64,000 bases of DNA from Portunus trituberculatus. Taxonomy: Eukaryota > Arthropoda > Malacostraca > Decapoda > Portunidae. A program made the position numbers and the translations under genes. The notes beneath the pieces are model-generated. The model made no database searches and was not told the origin of the DNA. It saw nothing but the letters and a program-made list of their open reading frames with translations. The DNA lies in NCBI RefSeq assembly GCF_017591435.1, contig NC_059294.1, positions 937,501-1,001,500 of the forward strand. The letters are read 5' to 3'. This document shows positions 19,238 through 35,504 of this stretch, one piece after another (positions within the stretch are counted from its first letter, which is position 1; every line of letters begins with the position of its first letter).

Positions 19238-20368
19238 AGCGTCAGTCACAGGGATTTTCTCGTCACTGTGATCCACTGTCTACCCATGCTAGGCCTCGGA
19301 AACTTGCTGCTAACGCAGACTAACCCAAGTCGCAGCTAAAGATAAAACAAAGTGAGAGGCTAAAACTGGACGTTGACAACTGACTGTTGTCAGGCTTGCA
19401 GGAGTGTTAAGAAGGTTCACTATCACCATGTCTTGTGGCAGTGAATAATGTGAATTGAACTTGGATGGCCTTTAACAAAAGGAGTTCCGCTCTCTCTTAT
19501 TTAAGATTAAAGGCAAATAACTTGCTAGAGTTTTCGTCACTGCCACTGAATTGTTTACGCAAGCAAATTTCTAAGCCATATGTGTCTGAATGATAAGTCT
19601 CCTGAGACAGAAAAATGCGCTGAGCAGTCCAAGCATTGAAAAAAAAGTGATCATAGCGCAGGATCCGGCTACGGTTTGAATTCTTAACCATAATCTTCTG
19701 CATTCATTCTTATTACTGCTAAACATCACCGCTTCAAAACACAAAGCCTTCCCTAGCTAGGGCTTCTGCTGCATAGGATAAGGGAACGTACTTTGACGTG
19801 TACTGCTGCTTAACTAATTCCAGGACGTGTTGACACCACGCTCAACTCTTTCAAAGTGTGTGACGCACAGGACACTTACAGTTCGTTGGGGAATAAATCA
19901 AGAAGAAAATGGCTGGTAACTGTCCCCTAACATCTACTTCTTACTGGACGTGAGAAAGGAATCATCACCTGTTCTTGGTATAAGACTTTACACTGACCGA
20001 GAAAACAAAAACCTGCGACTGTGCATGTCCGGTGTGTGTGGGCAATGGAGACAGTACAGACATGGCCGGAATATTTTTTTCTTTTTTTTAGGATCGAGTC
20101 TCAGTACTCCTGTTATACGTTTATGTATTCTTTCGTTGCTAGTAATCCAATGCCGACTAGCTATGTGCACAGTTAACAAAATGAGTACAGAGAGACAAAC
20201 AGTAAAGTATCATGACGCCTACACAATCCACAACACACAATAATGCCGATGTATGTTATCTGTTTCATCCCCGTCCAGCCACGCAATCATAAAATATCGA
20301 AAAGTTGGGTTTCTTCTCATGATTTAGATAATGCAAAAATATTGAAATGAATTTTGTTTTTCACATAC

Positions 20369-20372
<4 letters not shown>
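19235..20372. other. Non-coding, nothing identified
   Basis: Ordinary complexity, no supported exon. Confidence 0.55.

Positions 20373-20436
<64 letters not shown>
20373..20436. repeat. (GA)32 microsatellite
   Basis: Perfect dinucleotide array. Confidence 0.97.
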
Positions 20437-20438
<2 letters not shown>

Positions 20439-21748
20439 TTATTTGTTCGCTTGGCATGAGTGCGCTTAACAGTGTTCTACATGGACTGAAGAAACACCTA
20501 CTCGCGTGGACGATGGCAAGTTTGTCTGTAGTGTGCAAGTTCATATTTGGAAAAAAAAAAATTGTGAAAGAGTTATACCATAACAGGAATGATATATAAG
20601 GAAATAGATAATAAAGCGTGATACTCCTCCTATCGTAATATACCAAGAAATTCTGAAATATTTTAAGGTTCTTACTCATTAAATGTTGAAAATCTTTAAC
20701 ATTTTACCTGACACGAAAAAAAAAAAAATCAGAGTATCATAATTACACACCTCAAACACACAGACACAGACACATAGGCAATATACAGACAAATACAAAG
20801 ACTTTACGAGAAACACAAGGAAACAGATACAGCAAAAAATACACGAACATGCACAGGCTCTCAGATAAACAAAGACAAAAACAAACAGACATTATTAAAC
20901 ACAATGATGAAAGAATAATATATGCACAAACACACATAAACACACACAATCCCACACAGTTACTTAAGTACTCCCTCCACTTGATTACATATCTTCACGA
21001 ACCAGAATTGTATCAAAACTTGACCAGACATCCCGATAATATTTAGGTTGGGTTTAGCTTAATTTAGGTTATATATCAGTTTGTTCCCGAGGTAACATGA
21101 CTCATTACTGGTGCGCATCTTGAGGATTTAGTTCCATCACAGACACAAAATGGGGCAGTGAATTATCTCTCACTGCAATCTATTTATTTTCTTAAGTAAC
21201 TTCATCTGATATATATTAACCCATTCCCAGCGTATATTGGGAATTGCTTCATTTCTGTCACAGTTACAGAGTAAAATGCCTAACACATGGAGCGAGAAAA
21301 CTTTCAGTTCTTATCTATCCTAACTAACCTCATTTGAAATTTAAAAAAACTTTCCCAGTGTGTATTACGGGATATTTAAGTTCTACAAAAAGAAGTATTT
21401 AACCCAGCGAGCGAAGCATCTCTGAGCGTAAGCATGCCCATCATTTGTAGTTCAGCGGACAGAGGAGAGAGGCCACGCTGGAGAAAGGAACGCAGGTACT
21501 CTCAATGACGTATTACCGACATAAATCACGGTCGACATGGAAAGTGGTGAGTAAGTAAATATATTAGTAGATAATTTTTATCCTTTAAGAAAAACGATGT
21601 GTTAGTTCATATGCATATACTTTTCTTTTCTTTTTTCTCTTTCTTGCTCCTTTGCCAGTTGTTTATCTGTATGCATTTTTTCTTCTTTAGTGTCCAGTCT
21701 TTATTTGCTTTATCAACGTCAGTCACCTGCCGCGTTCGATTATGTCTG
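20437..21748. other. Non-coding; short TTAGG-like words at 21043-21068
   Basis: AT-rich. 20750-20950 is a decayed CA/ACAG-rich region. tttaggttgggtttagc and tttaggtt resemble the arthropod telomere unit TTAGG but are too short to call a telomeric array. Confidence 0.5.
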
Positions 21749-21769
21749 ACACACACACACACACACACA

Positions 21770-21867
<98 letters not shown>
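21749..21867. repeat. Compound (CA)n-(GA)n microsatellite
   Basis: (CA)11 passing directly into (GA)n of about 95 bp. Confidence 0.97.
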
Positions 21868-21868
<1 letters not shown>

Positions 21869-22074
21869 CTACAATACATCACTAATTCTCATACACTCCA
21901 GTAAGGACCAGTTAAGTAGCGAACAGCTTTATCAGTAATTAGAGAGTAATTTGTTACGTAGTTTCTGATATTACAATGATATAAATTGCGACTTATCTTT
22001 CACTTTATTGGGTCAACATTTTACTTTATATCAAGACCTATGCAAACAAGATGAAAGACACTATTTTATGAGCT

Positions 22075-22077
<3 letters not shown>

Positions 22078-22131
<54 letters not shown>
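22078..22131. repeat. (CA)27 microsatellite
   Basis: Perfect dinucleotide array. Confidence 0.97.
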
Positions 22132-22134
<3 letters not shown>

Positions 22135-22261
22135 AAGACTCAAGAGAAGCGGGGTGGGATGAGAGTGGCTGTGTCGTGGCGGTCAGCGGTCGTGTGCAGC
22201 TGTGGGTGAAGGCGTCTTGTATTGTGTACCAGGCAGGGGGCAGGGCTGTCCTCTGAATATG

Positions 22262-22263
<2 letters not shown>

Positions 22264-22345
<82 letters not shown>

Positions 22346-22379
22346 AAACTGGGCACACACACACACACACACACACACA
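22264..22379. repeat. Inverted (GT)39 ... (CA)12 microsatellite pair
   Basis: (GT)n 22264-22341, a 14-bp spacer (tttaaactgggc), then (CA)n 22356-22379. The arms are complementary and can form a hairpin. Confidence 0.95.
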
Positions 22380-24034
22380 ACAACCTAACTTACCTTCAAG
22401 TTTCGAAAGTGTTAATAATTTCACCTGCATTATAATCCTGGTGTATGTTTTTCTTTGTACCTTTCCCTTTACACCCGCGGCATAAGTGACGTCCCACAGA
22501 CCCTGGTAATAGAGAATGTACCCTCTACAACCCATCCGTGGGGGGCGCCGCGGGGAGGAGGGAGCGATGGGGACACGGGCGGGGAGGCAGCAGGAGGTCA
22601 TCGTTGCACCGGAGGCCGAGGTAAGTGCTGCCCAGGTGAGCCTCGTGCCAGCCGCAGCCGCACACCTGCCTCATTAGACCAGCTTACTTACGAGGCCATC
22701 CATTAATGGGCGTGCGAGGCCGAGCGGTGGTGATCCACACGCGTTACACAAAGGACAGTGTTTACATTCAGACCGAAGGCGTGTCGTGCAGGGACGAAGC
22801 AGCGCCGGTCACGTGTTCCTACGACATGACTTATGGCTGACTTGGTACCCACATTATTAACTTGTTACATGAATGCACTGCACTGTGCAAACTAACAGTA
22901 CTAACGCGGCGTACTTTACTTTATGCTATTAGATAGTAGTGAATACTCATATACTAAACATACATCATATCAGGCTCATTCTTCAGTCTGCCATTAGTGG
23001 GTGCTGGGTAGCAGGGCGGCGGGGGGTCGGTGGGTGAGCAGCAGGAGAGCAGTAGGTGGCGGCCTGGGGCGGTCAAGGGTGTACTAATGCATCGTCCTGG
23101 AGCTGTCAAGGCTTAACCCAGCTCTGCGCCGCTAAGACAGATACCTGATGAGGACAAACTGCGCGATTCCTTGGCTACTAAATGCTACTGGACACTTGAA
23201 AGTATAGTTGTGAGATCTTGGTGAAAATTGCTTTCGAAAACTATATAATACCGGGGATTTTTTCGTTTGAACATTAAAATCTGGCGACCAATTCTTACTA
23301 TACCACAGGAGACTTTCTTGCCTTCCATAAGATTAGAAGTATTCCACAGTGTCTGCTTCACGGTTTAAACATTCAGTCACTCTGCATAATGCATATCTGT
23401 CGGTTTATTCTCCCAATTTTTTTTTTTTTTACGTATCAGACAACATCGTGTATATACATCGTCTCTATTTGATTATCATTAACGATATCACCAGGTTGAT
23501 CAACGGCGGGAGATTGAAGGGCAACGCTCATGCATGGTAATTTGCAGCAAGACTCTGAGGGGGTAAGTGATGGTGGCACTGGCTGTGTTTGTTAAGAGGA
23601 GAGGCATTGAATTAAAAGAAGCTGTGATCTCGTGCAGACAAGTATAATCGCATCAAGACTGGGTATTTGTATTGCAGAGAGGTGGTGTGTAGGAGGAGCC
23701 GGAGAAAGGGATGAAGGAGGAGGATATCGTGGCGGGCATAATGCTGTAGGTCCGGGACAGACGGAATGGACGGGAAGGGCAAGGGTGAATGTTATCTATT
23801 GGGGAGAGTTGTACATTCATAAGGCAGGGGGTGGTCCCATAATCTGTAACTCACTGGTTTTTATTTCGCCACATTACAAGCGTGGAAAGGGAAGGCGCGT
23901 CGTGTGGTGCCTCTGTGCGCTCTTCTCGTCTTCATCCCAAGTCTTTTCCTTAGAATTCTACCTTCGTTACGCTCGGATGATCCGACGGGACTCCTTAACT
24001 AGCCGAGAAAATTATGAGACAAAAACTACATATC

Positions 24035-24035
<1 letters not shown>
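22380..24035. other. Non-coding; CpG-rich patch at 22540-22640
   Basis: The patch (gcgccgcggggaggagggag) ends in a strong donor-like gag/gtaagtg at about 22620. It could be a promoter or first exon, but no downstream exon was matched. 22985-23060 is G-rich. The rest is ordinary. Confidence 0.4.

Positions 24036-24062
<27 letters not shown>
24036..24062. repeat. (GT)n microsatellite, short
   Basis: About 13 units. Confidence 0.9.
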
Positions 24063-24065
<3 letters not shown>

Positions 24066-24834
24066 CGCCTTCAACTACGAACACTATGCTTTACTTGGAG
24101 GTGAGTAAAGTTCACAGTTCGAGCGAGAAGTGTAAACATTAAGGTAATACCAGGTTGGAGGCGGTAAGTTAGTACCAAGGCGGGATAAAACACCTCTTAT
24201 ATACCTCTGATGTGCCAAGGATGGAGAGCGAGCGAGGAGAGAGAAATTTCATACAACCTGCATTAATGTCAATAAAAGAGATAAAAGACTCGTTTCACGC
24301 TCCAAGACTCGTGGCTTTGGCAATACCTTGTCAAGTGGGCGGCTGGTGATTGAGCCTTGATTGTTTTGCTGGCAGCAAGGAAATTACGGGGTGAGATCGC
24401 AGAGTGAGTGCAAGGGACGCTACAAAGGCGAGGAAAATTCGAAAAACGGAGTGAAAATCTGACAGGGGGTCATGTCAGATGGCGGCGTGCACAAGGTGGG
24501 GAGTATGCTGAGGACACGATGATAGGTATTACCGAAGCAGATAAATGTTGAGTGAAAGAGGAAAACTGGGAAGGTGAAATAACGAGACAGTGAAAAGAAA
24601 GAATGAAAAAGATGCTACATGAAAAAAAAACTTTTTAGATGAAGAGAAATACACGAAATTCATAGAAAGAATATGAAAATCACTATCATGATAGAAAACA
24701 TGAGATAAAGTAATAATGTAAAGAACTAGAGAGAAAACAATAAAAGCAACATATGAATAGAAACTCAGAAGCAGTAAGTGTTCGAGGCGAGGTAGTGAAG
24801 CTCCCAGGCAGGTAACGAATGGCTTGTATGAACC

Positions 24835-24835
<1 letters not shown>
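24063..24835. other. Non-coding, nothing identified
   Basis: 24300-24450 is of ordinary complexity; A/G-rich from 24530 onward on the + strand. Confidence 0.5.

Positions 24836-24881
<46 letters not shown>
24836..24881. repeat. (GA)n microsatellite
   Basis: About 22 units. Confidence 0.95.
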
Positions 24882-24883
<2 letters not shown>

Positions 24884-25140
24884 TAAAAAACACCCCGCTC
24901 CAAGCACACAGCCTGAAGGAGGGTGAGGGACGAGACGCCTTTTATCAGGCTCATCATAATTTTCTGCTTCTTTTCACACCTAAACATTTCCAGCGATTAT
25001 TCCCGAGCACAAGCCGCTCCTCCTCATTCTCTCCCTCGCCATTACCGTAGACGAACGAGCCTCGCCAGCGGTGAGGAGCTAATTATTCTGGGTTAGAACG
25101 GAAGGTTGTAATTTCAAACTCGTGTAATTATTGCAAATGG

Positions 25141-25345
25141 ATGCTGGTGCTGGAGATGGTGGTGGTGGTGGTGGTAATGTTGGTGGGGGCAGTTGTAGTT
25201 GTGGTTGGAGTGGTACTGATGTTTTTTTTTTTTCTATGCATTCGTTGTAGTTATTGTTGTAGTAGGTGCGGCTATGGTAGTGGTAGTGGTGGTGGTGGTT
25301 GTGGTAGCAGAATTAGCATTATTATCAATATTGCTATTCTTCTTC

Positions 25346-25386
<41 letters not shown>

Positions 25387-25399
25387 GTTGTTGTTGTTA

Positions 25400-25442
<43 letters not shown>

Positions 25443-25463
25443 CGGTGGTGGTGGTAATAGTAA

Positions 25464-25516
<53 letters not shown>

Positions 25517-25640
25517 ATAGTAATAGTAATAGTAGTGGTAGCAGCAGTAGTAATGTTTGCTGATGTTATTGCTGTTGTTGTTGTTATTGATGTTAACCTT
25601 GTTTTTGTTCTTGTTTCGTCTGTAGGTGTTGTTATGTAAC
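25141..25640. repeat. Trinucleotide tract, GGT/GTT/ATT/AGT units
   Basis: Imperfect GGT and GTT units to about 25320, (ATT)n 25346-25440, then GGT, (AGT)n about 25464-25520, AAT/AGT mixture and GTT. Weaker GGT/GAT units continue to about 25930. Confidence 0.92.
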
Positions 25641-25940
25641 TGTTGCTGAGGCTGCACCAACGGTTTTTGTTACTAGCATCTGTAAAATAGAGAAGGGATG
25701 CTGTAATTGAAGTTAAGTGATGCTCTTGTTTTGCTTTCGTTGTTGGTAGTGGTGGTGTTGCTGCTGTTGTTGATGAAAGTAGGAGAGGAACCTACAGTAG
25801 CAGCGGTGGCAGGACGGTAGCAGTAATGGTTAGTGGTGGAGATAGTGATGGTGATGGTGATGATGACAATATGGCAGTGGTTGAGGTAATATACTGCTGA
25901 TGCTACTGGTGGTGGTGGTGAGGGGGGGTGGTTGCAGTGC

Positions 25941-27056
25941 TGGTGGCAAGGGCAGTGCAGGTACCCGTGTTGATCTGAACCTTCCCTGCTGCGGTCTGGA
26001 GGGGCTGACAGTGAGGCTTTGTGTTTGCCTCATAGTTCCGGTCTTTTATCTTCACCACTTTTAACAAACTTTAGTGGAAATTACTTGAGATTTAGAGTGC
26101 ATTTCCATGATTCTAATTAGAGTTTAACAAGGATTATATACCATCGACGAAAAAGAATACTCATGAAAACACAGTCCCAATGGCTTTTTAGAAAATGGTC
26201 GTTGGGAGAATTCTAAATCATTTCCGAAATTTCCCACTCATTTTTTTTTAACAAATTCTAATGATAATTATTGAGGTTTTCTAAGATGTTCTTATGATTC
26301 TATTGAGTTTAACAAAGACGACAAAACTAGCCAAAATAATAATCATGAAAATATGCCAATCAATAGAAAGGCTTAAAAAAAAAAAGTTACAATGAATCGC
26401 AATTGGTTCTTTGCAGATAATTGTCACACACCGTTAAAATGAAGCAAAATTACTGTGAAAAGACAAAAATAACCATTAAGTTGCGACTAAACTTTTTCCC
26501 TCCTTTTCCAACCCAGGAAGAAGGGAAAAATGTAGGTATTTCGTATTTTTCTCTTTCTAATATTCTTTTTTTCTTTAAGCACGGAAGAAAATTCTTATAT
26601 ACGCCCAAAAAAATAATTTCCTCTTTCTCTTCTGCCAGGCCAGTACGGAACTGCTAACAATTGACTCAGTTTAATGAGGAAAAATGTGCATGAAATTAAA
26701 AATCGCACACCACACCAGTCACGCGGAAAGATCCTCGTGAACACATGCTGGAAGTAATCGTCCGAGGCTCAAAAAGACGAAAAAAGAAAGGTTACACTAC
26801 CACGCAGGAAGAGGATAAAGAGGAAAGAGAAGAAGAGGAGGTAGGAAATAAGAAAAAGAAAATGAAAAAGAAAAATAAATGAAGAAAATAAAAGAAGGTG
26901 GAAATAGAAATGAAAGGGGAAGAAGAAGAGAAGCAGGAGGAGAAAGACAAAGAGCATGATGGCGAGAACGTTAATGGAATGGAGGTAGAAGTGGTGGGAG
27001 GGAAGAATAATGGAAAAAGAAACTAACAAACAATAACTTGGAGAATGACAATGTAA
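25941..27056. other. Non-coding; purine-rich from 26765
   Basis: AT-rich to 26760. From there the + strand is almost all A and G and leads into the GAG/GAA tract. Confidence 0.55.
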
Positions 27057-27400
27057 AGTGGAGGAGGAGGAGGAGGAAGAAGAAGAGAAGGAGGAGGAGG
27101 AGGAGGAGGAGGAGGAGGAGGAGGAGGAGGAGGAGGAGGAGGAGGAGGAGGAGGAGGAGGAGGAGGAGGAGGAGGAGAAGAAGAAGAAGAAGAAGAAGAA
27201 GAAGAAGAAGAAGAAGAAGAAGAAGAAGAAGAAGAAGAAGAAGAAGAAGAAGAAGAAGAAGAAGAAGAAGAAGAAGAAGAAGAAGAAGAAGAAGAAGAAG
27301 AAGAAGAAGAAGAAGAAGAAGAAGAAGAAGAAGAAGGGGGAGGAGGAGGAGGAGGAGGTGGAGAAAGAGGAGGAGGAGGTGGAGCAAGAGAAGGAAGAGG
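27057..27400. repeat. (GAG)n-(GAA)n-(GAG)n polypurine trinucleotide tract
   Basis: GAG units 27057-27176, about 53 GAA units 27177-27336, then mixed GAG/GTG/GAA. Poly-Arg, poly-Glu and poly-Lys frames here are artefacts. Confidence 0.97.
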
Positions 27401-30029
<2,629 letters not shown>

Positions 30030-30075
30030 CAGTTGTCACCGACATGTGAATTTTATTATTGGAAGTTTTCAAGGC

Positions 30076-30107
<32 letters not shown>

Positions 30108-30302
30108 TATAGATGCATATCAATACTAGTATCTCTATATGTATGTTTGTTTGTTTGTGTGATATGATATGCGCACTCCTGATTCAAAATATATATTCAC
30201 TCTAAAAAATATATTATGAGAATCATATTTTGGTTGTCGTCAGGTAGAATGTTTTTTTTAACAGTTCATAATGAAGTTGACATAATAATATGGATGATAA
30301 CA

Positions 30303-31892
<1,590 letters not shown>

Positions 31893-31914
31893 TAGGGCGT
31901 TACAACACTAAGGG

Positions 31915-32496
31915 TTAAGGTTTAGCCAGTCTTTGTATGGCTCTCATGTCTGGGGGGGATCCACACACACAGCTTTACTAAACAAGGTGGAATCTAAAGC
32001 TTTTCGTCTTATCAACTCTTCTCCTCTAACTGACTGTCTTGATTCTTTAAGTCACCGCCGCAATGTTGCATCTTTATCTGTCTTCTACCGCTGTTTTCAT
32101 GCTGTCTGCTCTTCTGAACTTGCTAACTGCATGCCTTCCCCCCTCCTGCGGCCTCGCTGCACAAGACTCTCTACTTCTTCTCATCCCTATTCTGTCCATC
32201 TTCCTAATGCAAGAGTTAACCAGTATCTTCACTCCTTCATTCCCTACACTGGTAAACTCTGGAACTCTCTACCTGTGTCTGTATTTCCACCTGCCTATGA
32301 CTTAAACTCTTTCAAAAGAGGAGTGTCAAGACACCTCTTACGTTAACTGGACCCTCCTTTTAGATTTTTTTGTTTTTTCTCTTTCTCCTACTTTCCTCTT
32401 AACAGGGCCTGGCAACCAGCGGGATTTTTTTTTTCCCAACACTTTGTTTTCCCTTGGCCAGTGCCCTTGTAATGTAAAAAAAAAAAAAAAAAAAAA
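31915..32496 (+). mobile_element. 5'-truncated non-LTR retrotransposon (LINE) 3' end
   Basis: An open frame from about 31933 to 32346 encodes the C-terminal tail of a LINE reverse transcriptase: YGSHVWGGSTHTALLNKVES, then FRLINSSPLTD, RRNVASLSVFYRCFHA, YTGKLWNSLP and YDLNSFKRGVSRHLL. Such C-termini are typical of arthropod Jockey/CR1-like elements. A 3' UTR and an A21 tail (32476-32496) follow the stop. The polymerase core is missing; an (AT)52 array lies just upstream, where the 5' truncation falls. Confidence 0.8.
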
Positions 32497-33371
32497 CATC
32501 CCCAGACGCGTCGTGGCAGTGTTATGGCTGCACAAAAACACTCACTGGAGGCAGTGCTCGGTCTTGTGGTCGGTCATTTGGACACAGCTTAAGTAGCGAA
32601 AATAAACAAGGCGAGAGAGAAGATAGGAAATGAAGATAAATACAGACAGCATACACACGTCACTTCTCGCCTCATAATTCATTCCCGCGTGAGAGTCGCC
32701 GCCGCTCCTCTAAGCGTCACCTGAAGCACAACTCACTATGCGACACACTGCCTTCAATAATTACTCCCTGACAATTACATCTGGGCCGCCTACAGTCATC
32801 GATCATCTTACTTGCCCCAGCTTCTCTTCTTAGATACATTACTCTCTCATTCTTCTTCTCTCCCTAACACATATTTTCGTCTCTGTGTTGCTACTGACTC
32901 CATCTGAGGGCTGAGATGCCAGTTACTTAAGCCTTCAGAGCAGAGCGTCACCCTTCAGGCTCATCATTTATTAGAAAGCCTAGGCAGTGTCTCCAAGACG
33001 CTCAGGCAGTGTCTGCACTAGTAAAGATAGCTTTACGTTGTACGGAAATGACGCACTTGAGATAAAGTAAGGTCTTGTCTGCACACACATATCTATACAT
33101 ATTTAATGCAACACCAATATTTTCATGTTTAGTTTGTCTATTTTCTTTTGATTCATATCTATGAGCAGGATAATATACTTGTACATACAAAAATCTGGAA
33201 ATTACAAGACAAAACCTATCTTATGTACAAGACTGATGATGTTGAATGTATAACTGAGTATTAGTCTATAAAATGGAAATGATTTTCGTATTCTTATCGA
33301 TGTAACTACAAGAAGTGCAAGCTCTAAGTAGAAGACGGTCCAGCTTCTGATCCTTAAGACCGTGGTGAACG

Positions 33372-33373
<2 letters not shown>
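32497..33373. other. Non-coding, nothing identified
   Basis: Ordinary complexity; an almost repeated phrase ggcagtgtctccaagacgct / caggcagtgtctgcacta near 32980-33020. Confidence 0.5.

Positions 33374-33436
<63 letters not shown>
33374..33436. repeat. (CA)n microsatellite
   Basis: About 31 units. Confidence 0.97.
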
Positions 33437-33437
<1 letters not shown>

Positions 33438-34273
33438 CCTGGGGGCATCTCAAGGAGCGGCAGGGAGGAACATGACACATTGTTGGTCATGCTGAAAAGA
33501 TGCTGAACAGAGAGCCATCATTATTCTGAAAGAAATTCCTGATACTCTTTTTTTCGGGTTTGGTTGACACGTAAGGATAATTTTTCCTTCTCAACTACCA
33601 CGAGGTACATGATCACAAAGCTTCATGGGAATTTGTTGTACGAGGCGGTCAATTAGTTCTCAAGTCTGCGGATGCCTGATAAAAAAAGACCCCACAAGTT
33701 ATGCAGTGACTACACGATACCAAGTGTCGGAGGATGAGTTTTGTTTTTAATACGGCAAAACTCTTGTATAACTTCCCTCGCTCCCCGAGGACGTGTAGAG
33801 AAGCATGTGACGCCACAAGACAGAGCCAGTGACCTGTGAATGTGTAACACAATCTGAATTCTTACTGTCTCTTCATAGAACTGTTTCATGATGATAGCGC
33901 TTCTGAGGCTATCATTTAATAGTTAAATAATTTCTTTATATAATTCTGGTTACCTCTATAAAAAGAAAACAGTTATCTAGACAGTATCGCATGATGCATA
34001 CACAGAGGTACTCGTACGTGCTTCACACGTTTCTATTTCCACTCATGATTCTATCTTCTATCATCAAGTCATAACTTATGCACATAATGATGAAATATGA
34101 CTAAGTTCAGTTTCGTTGTTCTTTAAAGTCATATGGCATCATCATTCTTTATTCTCAACATTGTATTTGCCTCTCTATCTATCTAACTATATAGTATACG
34201 TATGTAATATATATGAATGTATTCATGCATATATGCTTGTATGTATGTTTTGTAATGAAAATTGCGTCCGCGA

Positions 34274-34275
<2 letters not shown>
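33437..34275. other. Non-coding, nothing identified
   Basis: AT-rich without exon-like features. Confidence 0.55.

Positions 34276-34341
<66 letters not shown>
34276..34341. repeat. (GT)n microsatellite
   Basis: About 33 units. Confidence 0.97.
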
Positions 34342-34342
<1 letters not shown>

Positions 34343-35446
34343 CTATATTTTTCTCGCCTCTCCATTCTCAACGGCGCCTGATGGCGGGTTCAGCACACCA
34401 CATCTGTATGGTAATACATACATAGGTAAGGAGCACCCTCGCGCTCTCCAGTCACCTTCGCTTATCGAGTCCACACACACGAGTGACGGTGAACCTTTAG
34501 TTTCAATGCACCGCCACGAGTCTTGGCCTTCAGCACCTCTATCGACCCTGGAACAATACCATACATGCCTAATTCACAAGGAACGCCGGGCAATAGTTAC
34601 GTATGTGTTAACCGCCTTTCATTGTGTTATTTTTCAAGTTTATTACAGGAGATCACGTCATGGCCTATTATCTGTGTACTGATTTGAGGGACGTGGCCTG
34701 CATAGGGAAGTGTTAACCTTTGCCCTTTGCTGCTCTCTCCTTGGCCTCGATTATCTTCCTATTATTATTTTCGCTCTGCAGACGAGGAAATGCAGATCGT
34801 TCAATTTGGGGTGAATTTAAAATCATAGCATGAAAGAAAGGAATGTGGAGAAAAATATGCTGGGACCAAGATCAGGTGAGACGAGGACCAAACCACGAGA
34901 AGCGAGAGGAAGGTAATGATACGAGGATGTAGAGCACAGTACGGCGTGAGATGGAGAGTTTGGAGGCTAAGGAGAGGAAAATGGCAGGAATGGGGTAAAG
35001 GTATGATGTAAACAAGGCGAGACAAGACAGAGGGGCGAGGTGCGTGAAGGCTAAAACTGGGTCGAATGAGGAGTAATGACACCGTGGAGAAAAGATACGG
35101 TCCAGATGAGGCGGGCGAGAAGGACGCAAGGGACTGACTCACCTCTGACCCCCGAGAGCGATGCACACACACACAAGAACCTCAGTGCACGGAGCTGCGA
35201 AAGCCTGGCGCACTTGCCTGAGGCCATGAACCATTAAGAAACATTTAACTTTTACCTTAACGCAGCTCTAAACCCGGCTTTAATTTATGGAACACGAACG
35301 AACAAGCCCTAAACCCCGGCGTGAATACGGCCAAGTTGAGGTTAACTTAGGATGCCGGCGGTGGTTAGGAGACAGAACGGAGTGGAGAGTGGAGTAGGAG
35401 AGATGCCGCGCCCTTCTGGCCCACCCTTCTCTTACCTACCTCCCGA
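34342..35446. other. Non-coding; A/G-rich 34820-35150
   Basis: The open frames on both strands have skewed composition and no domain. Confidence 0.5.
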
Positions 35447-35448
35447 CA

Positions 35449-35501
<53 letters not shown>
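35447..35501. repeat. (CA)n microsatellite
   Basis: About 27 units, one early interruption. Confidence 0.95.

Positions 35502-35504
<3 letters not shown>

Noticed and set aside
21043..21068. Interstitial telomere
   Set aside because: Only two or three degenerate TTAGG-like words; too short to call an array.
23632..24108. 158-codon open frame
   Set aside because: No domain, no splice context, and part of it is (GT)n; consistent with chance.
34116..34682. 188-codon open frame containing a Cys-Val repeat
   Set aside because: Crosses a (GT)n array; flanking parts show no recognisable protein features.
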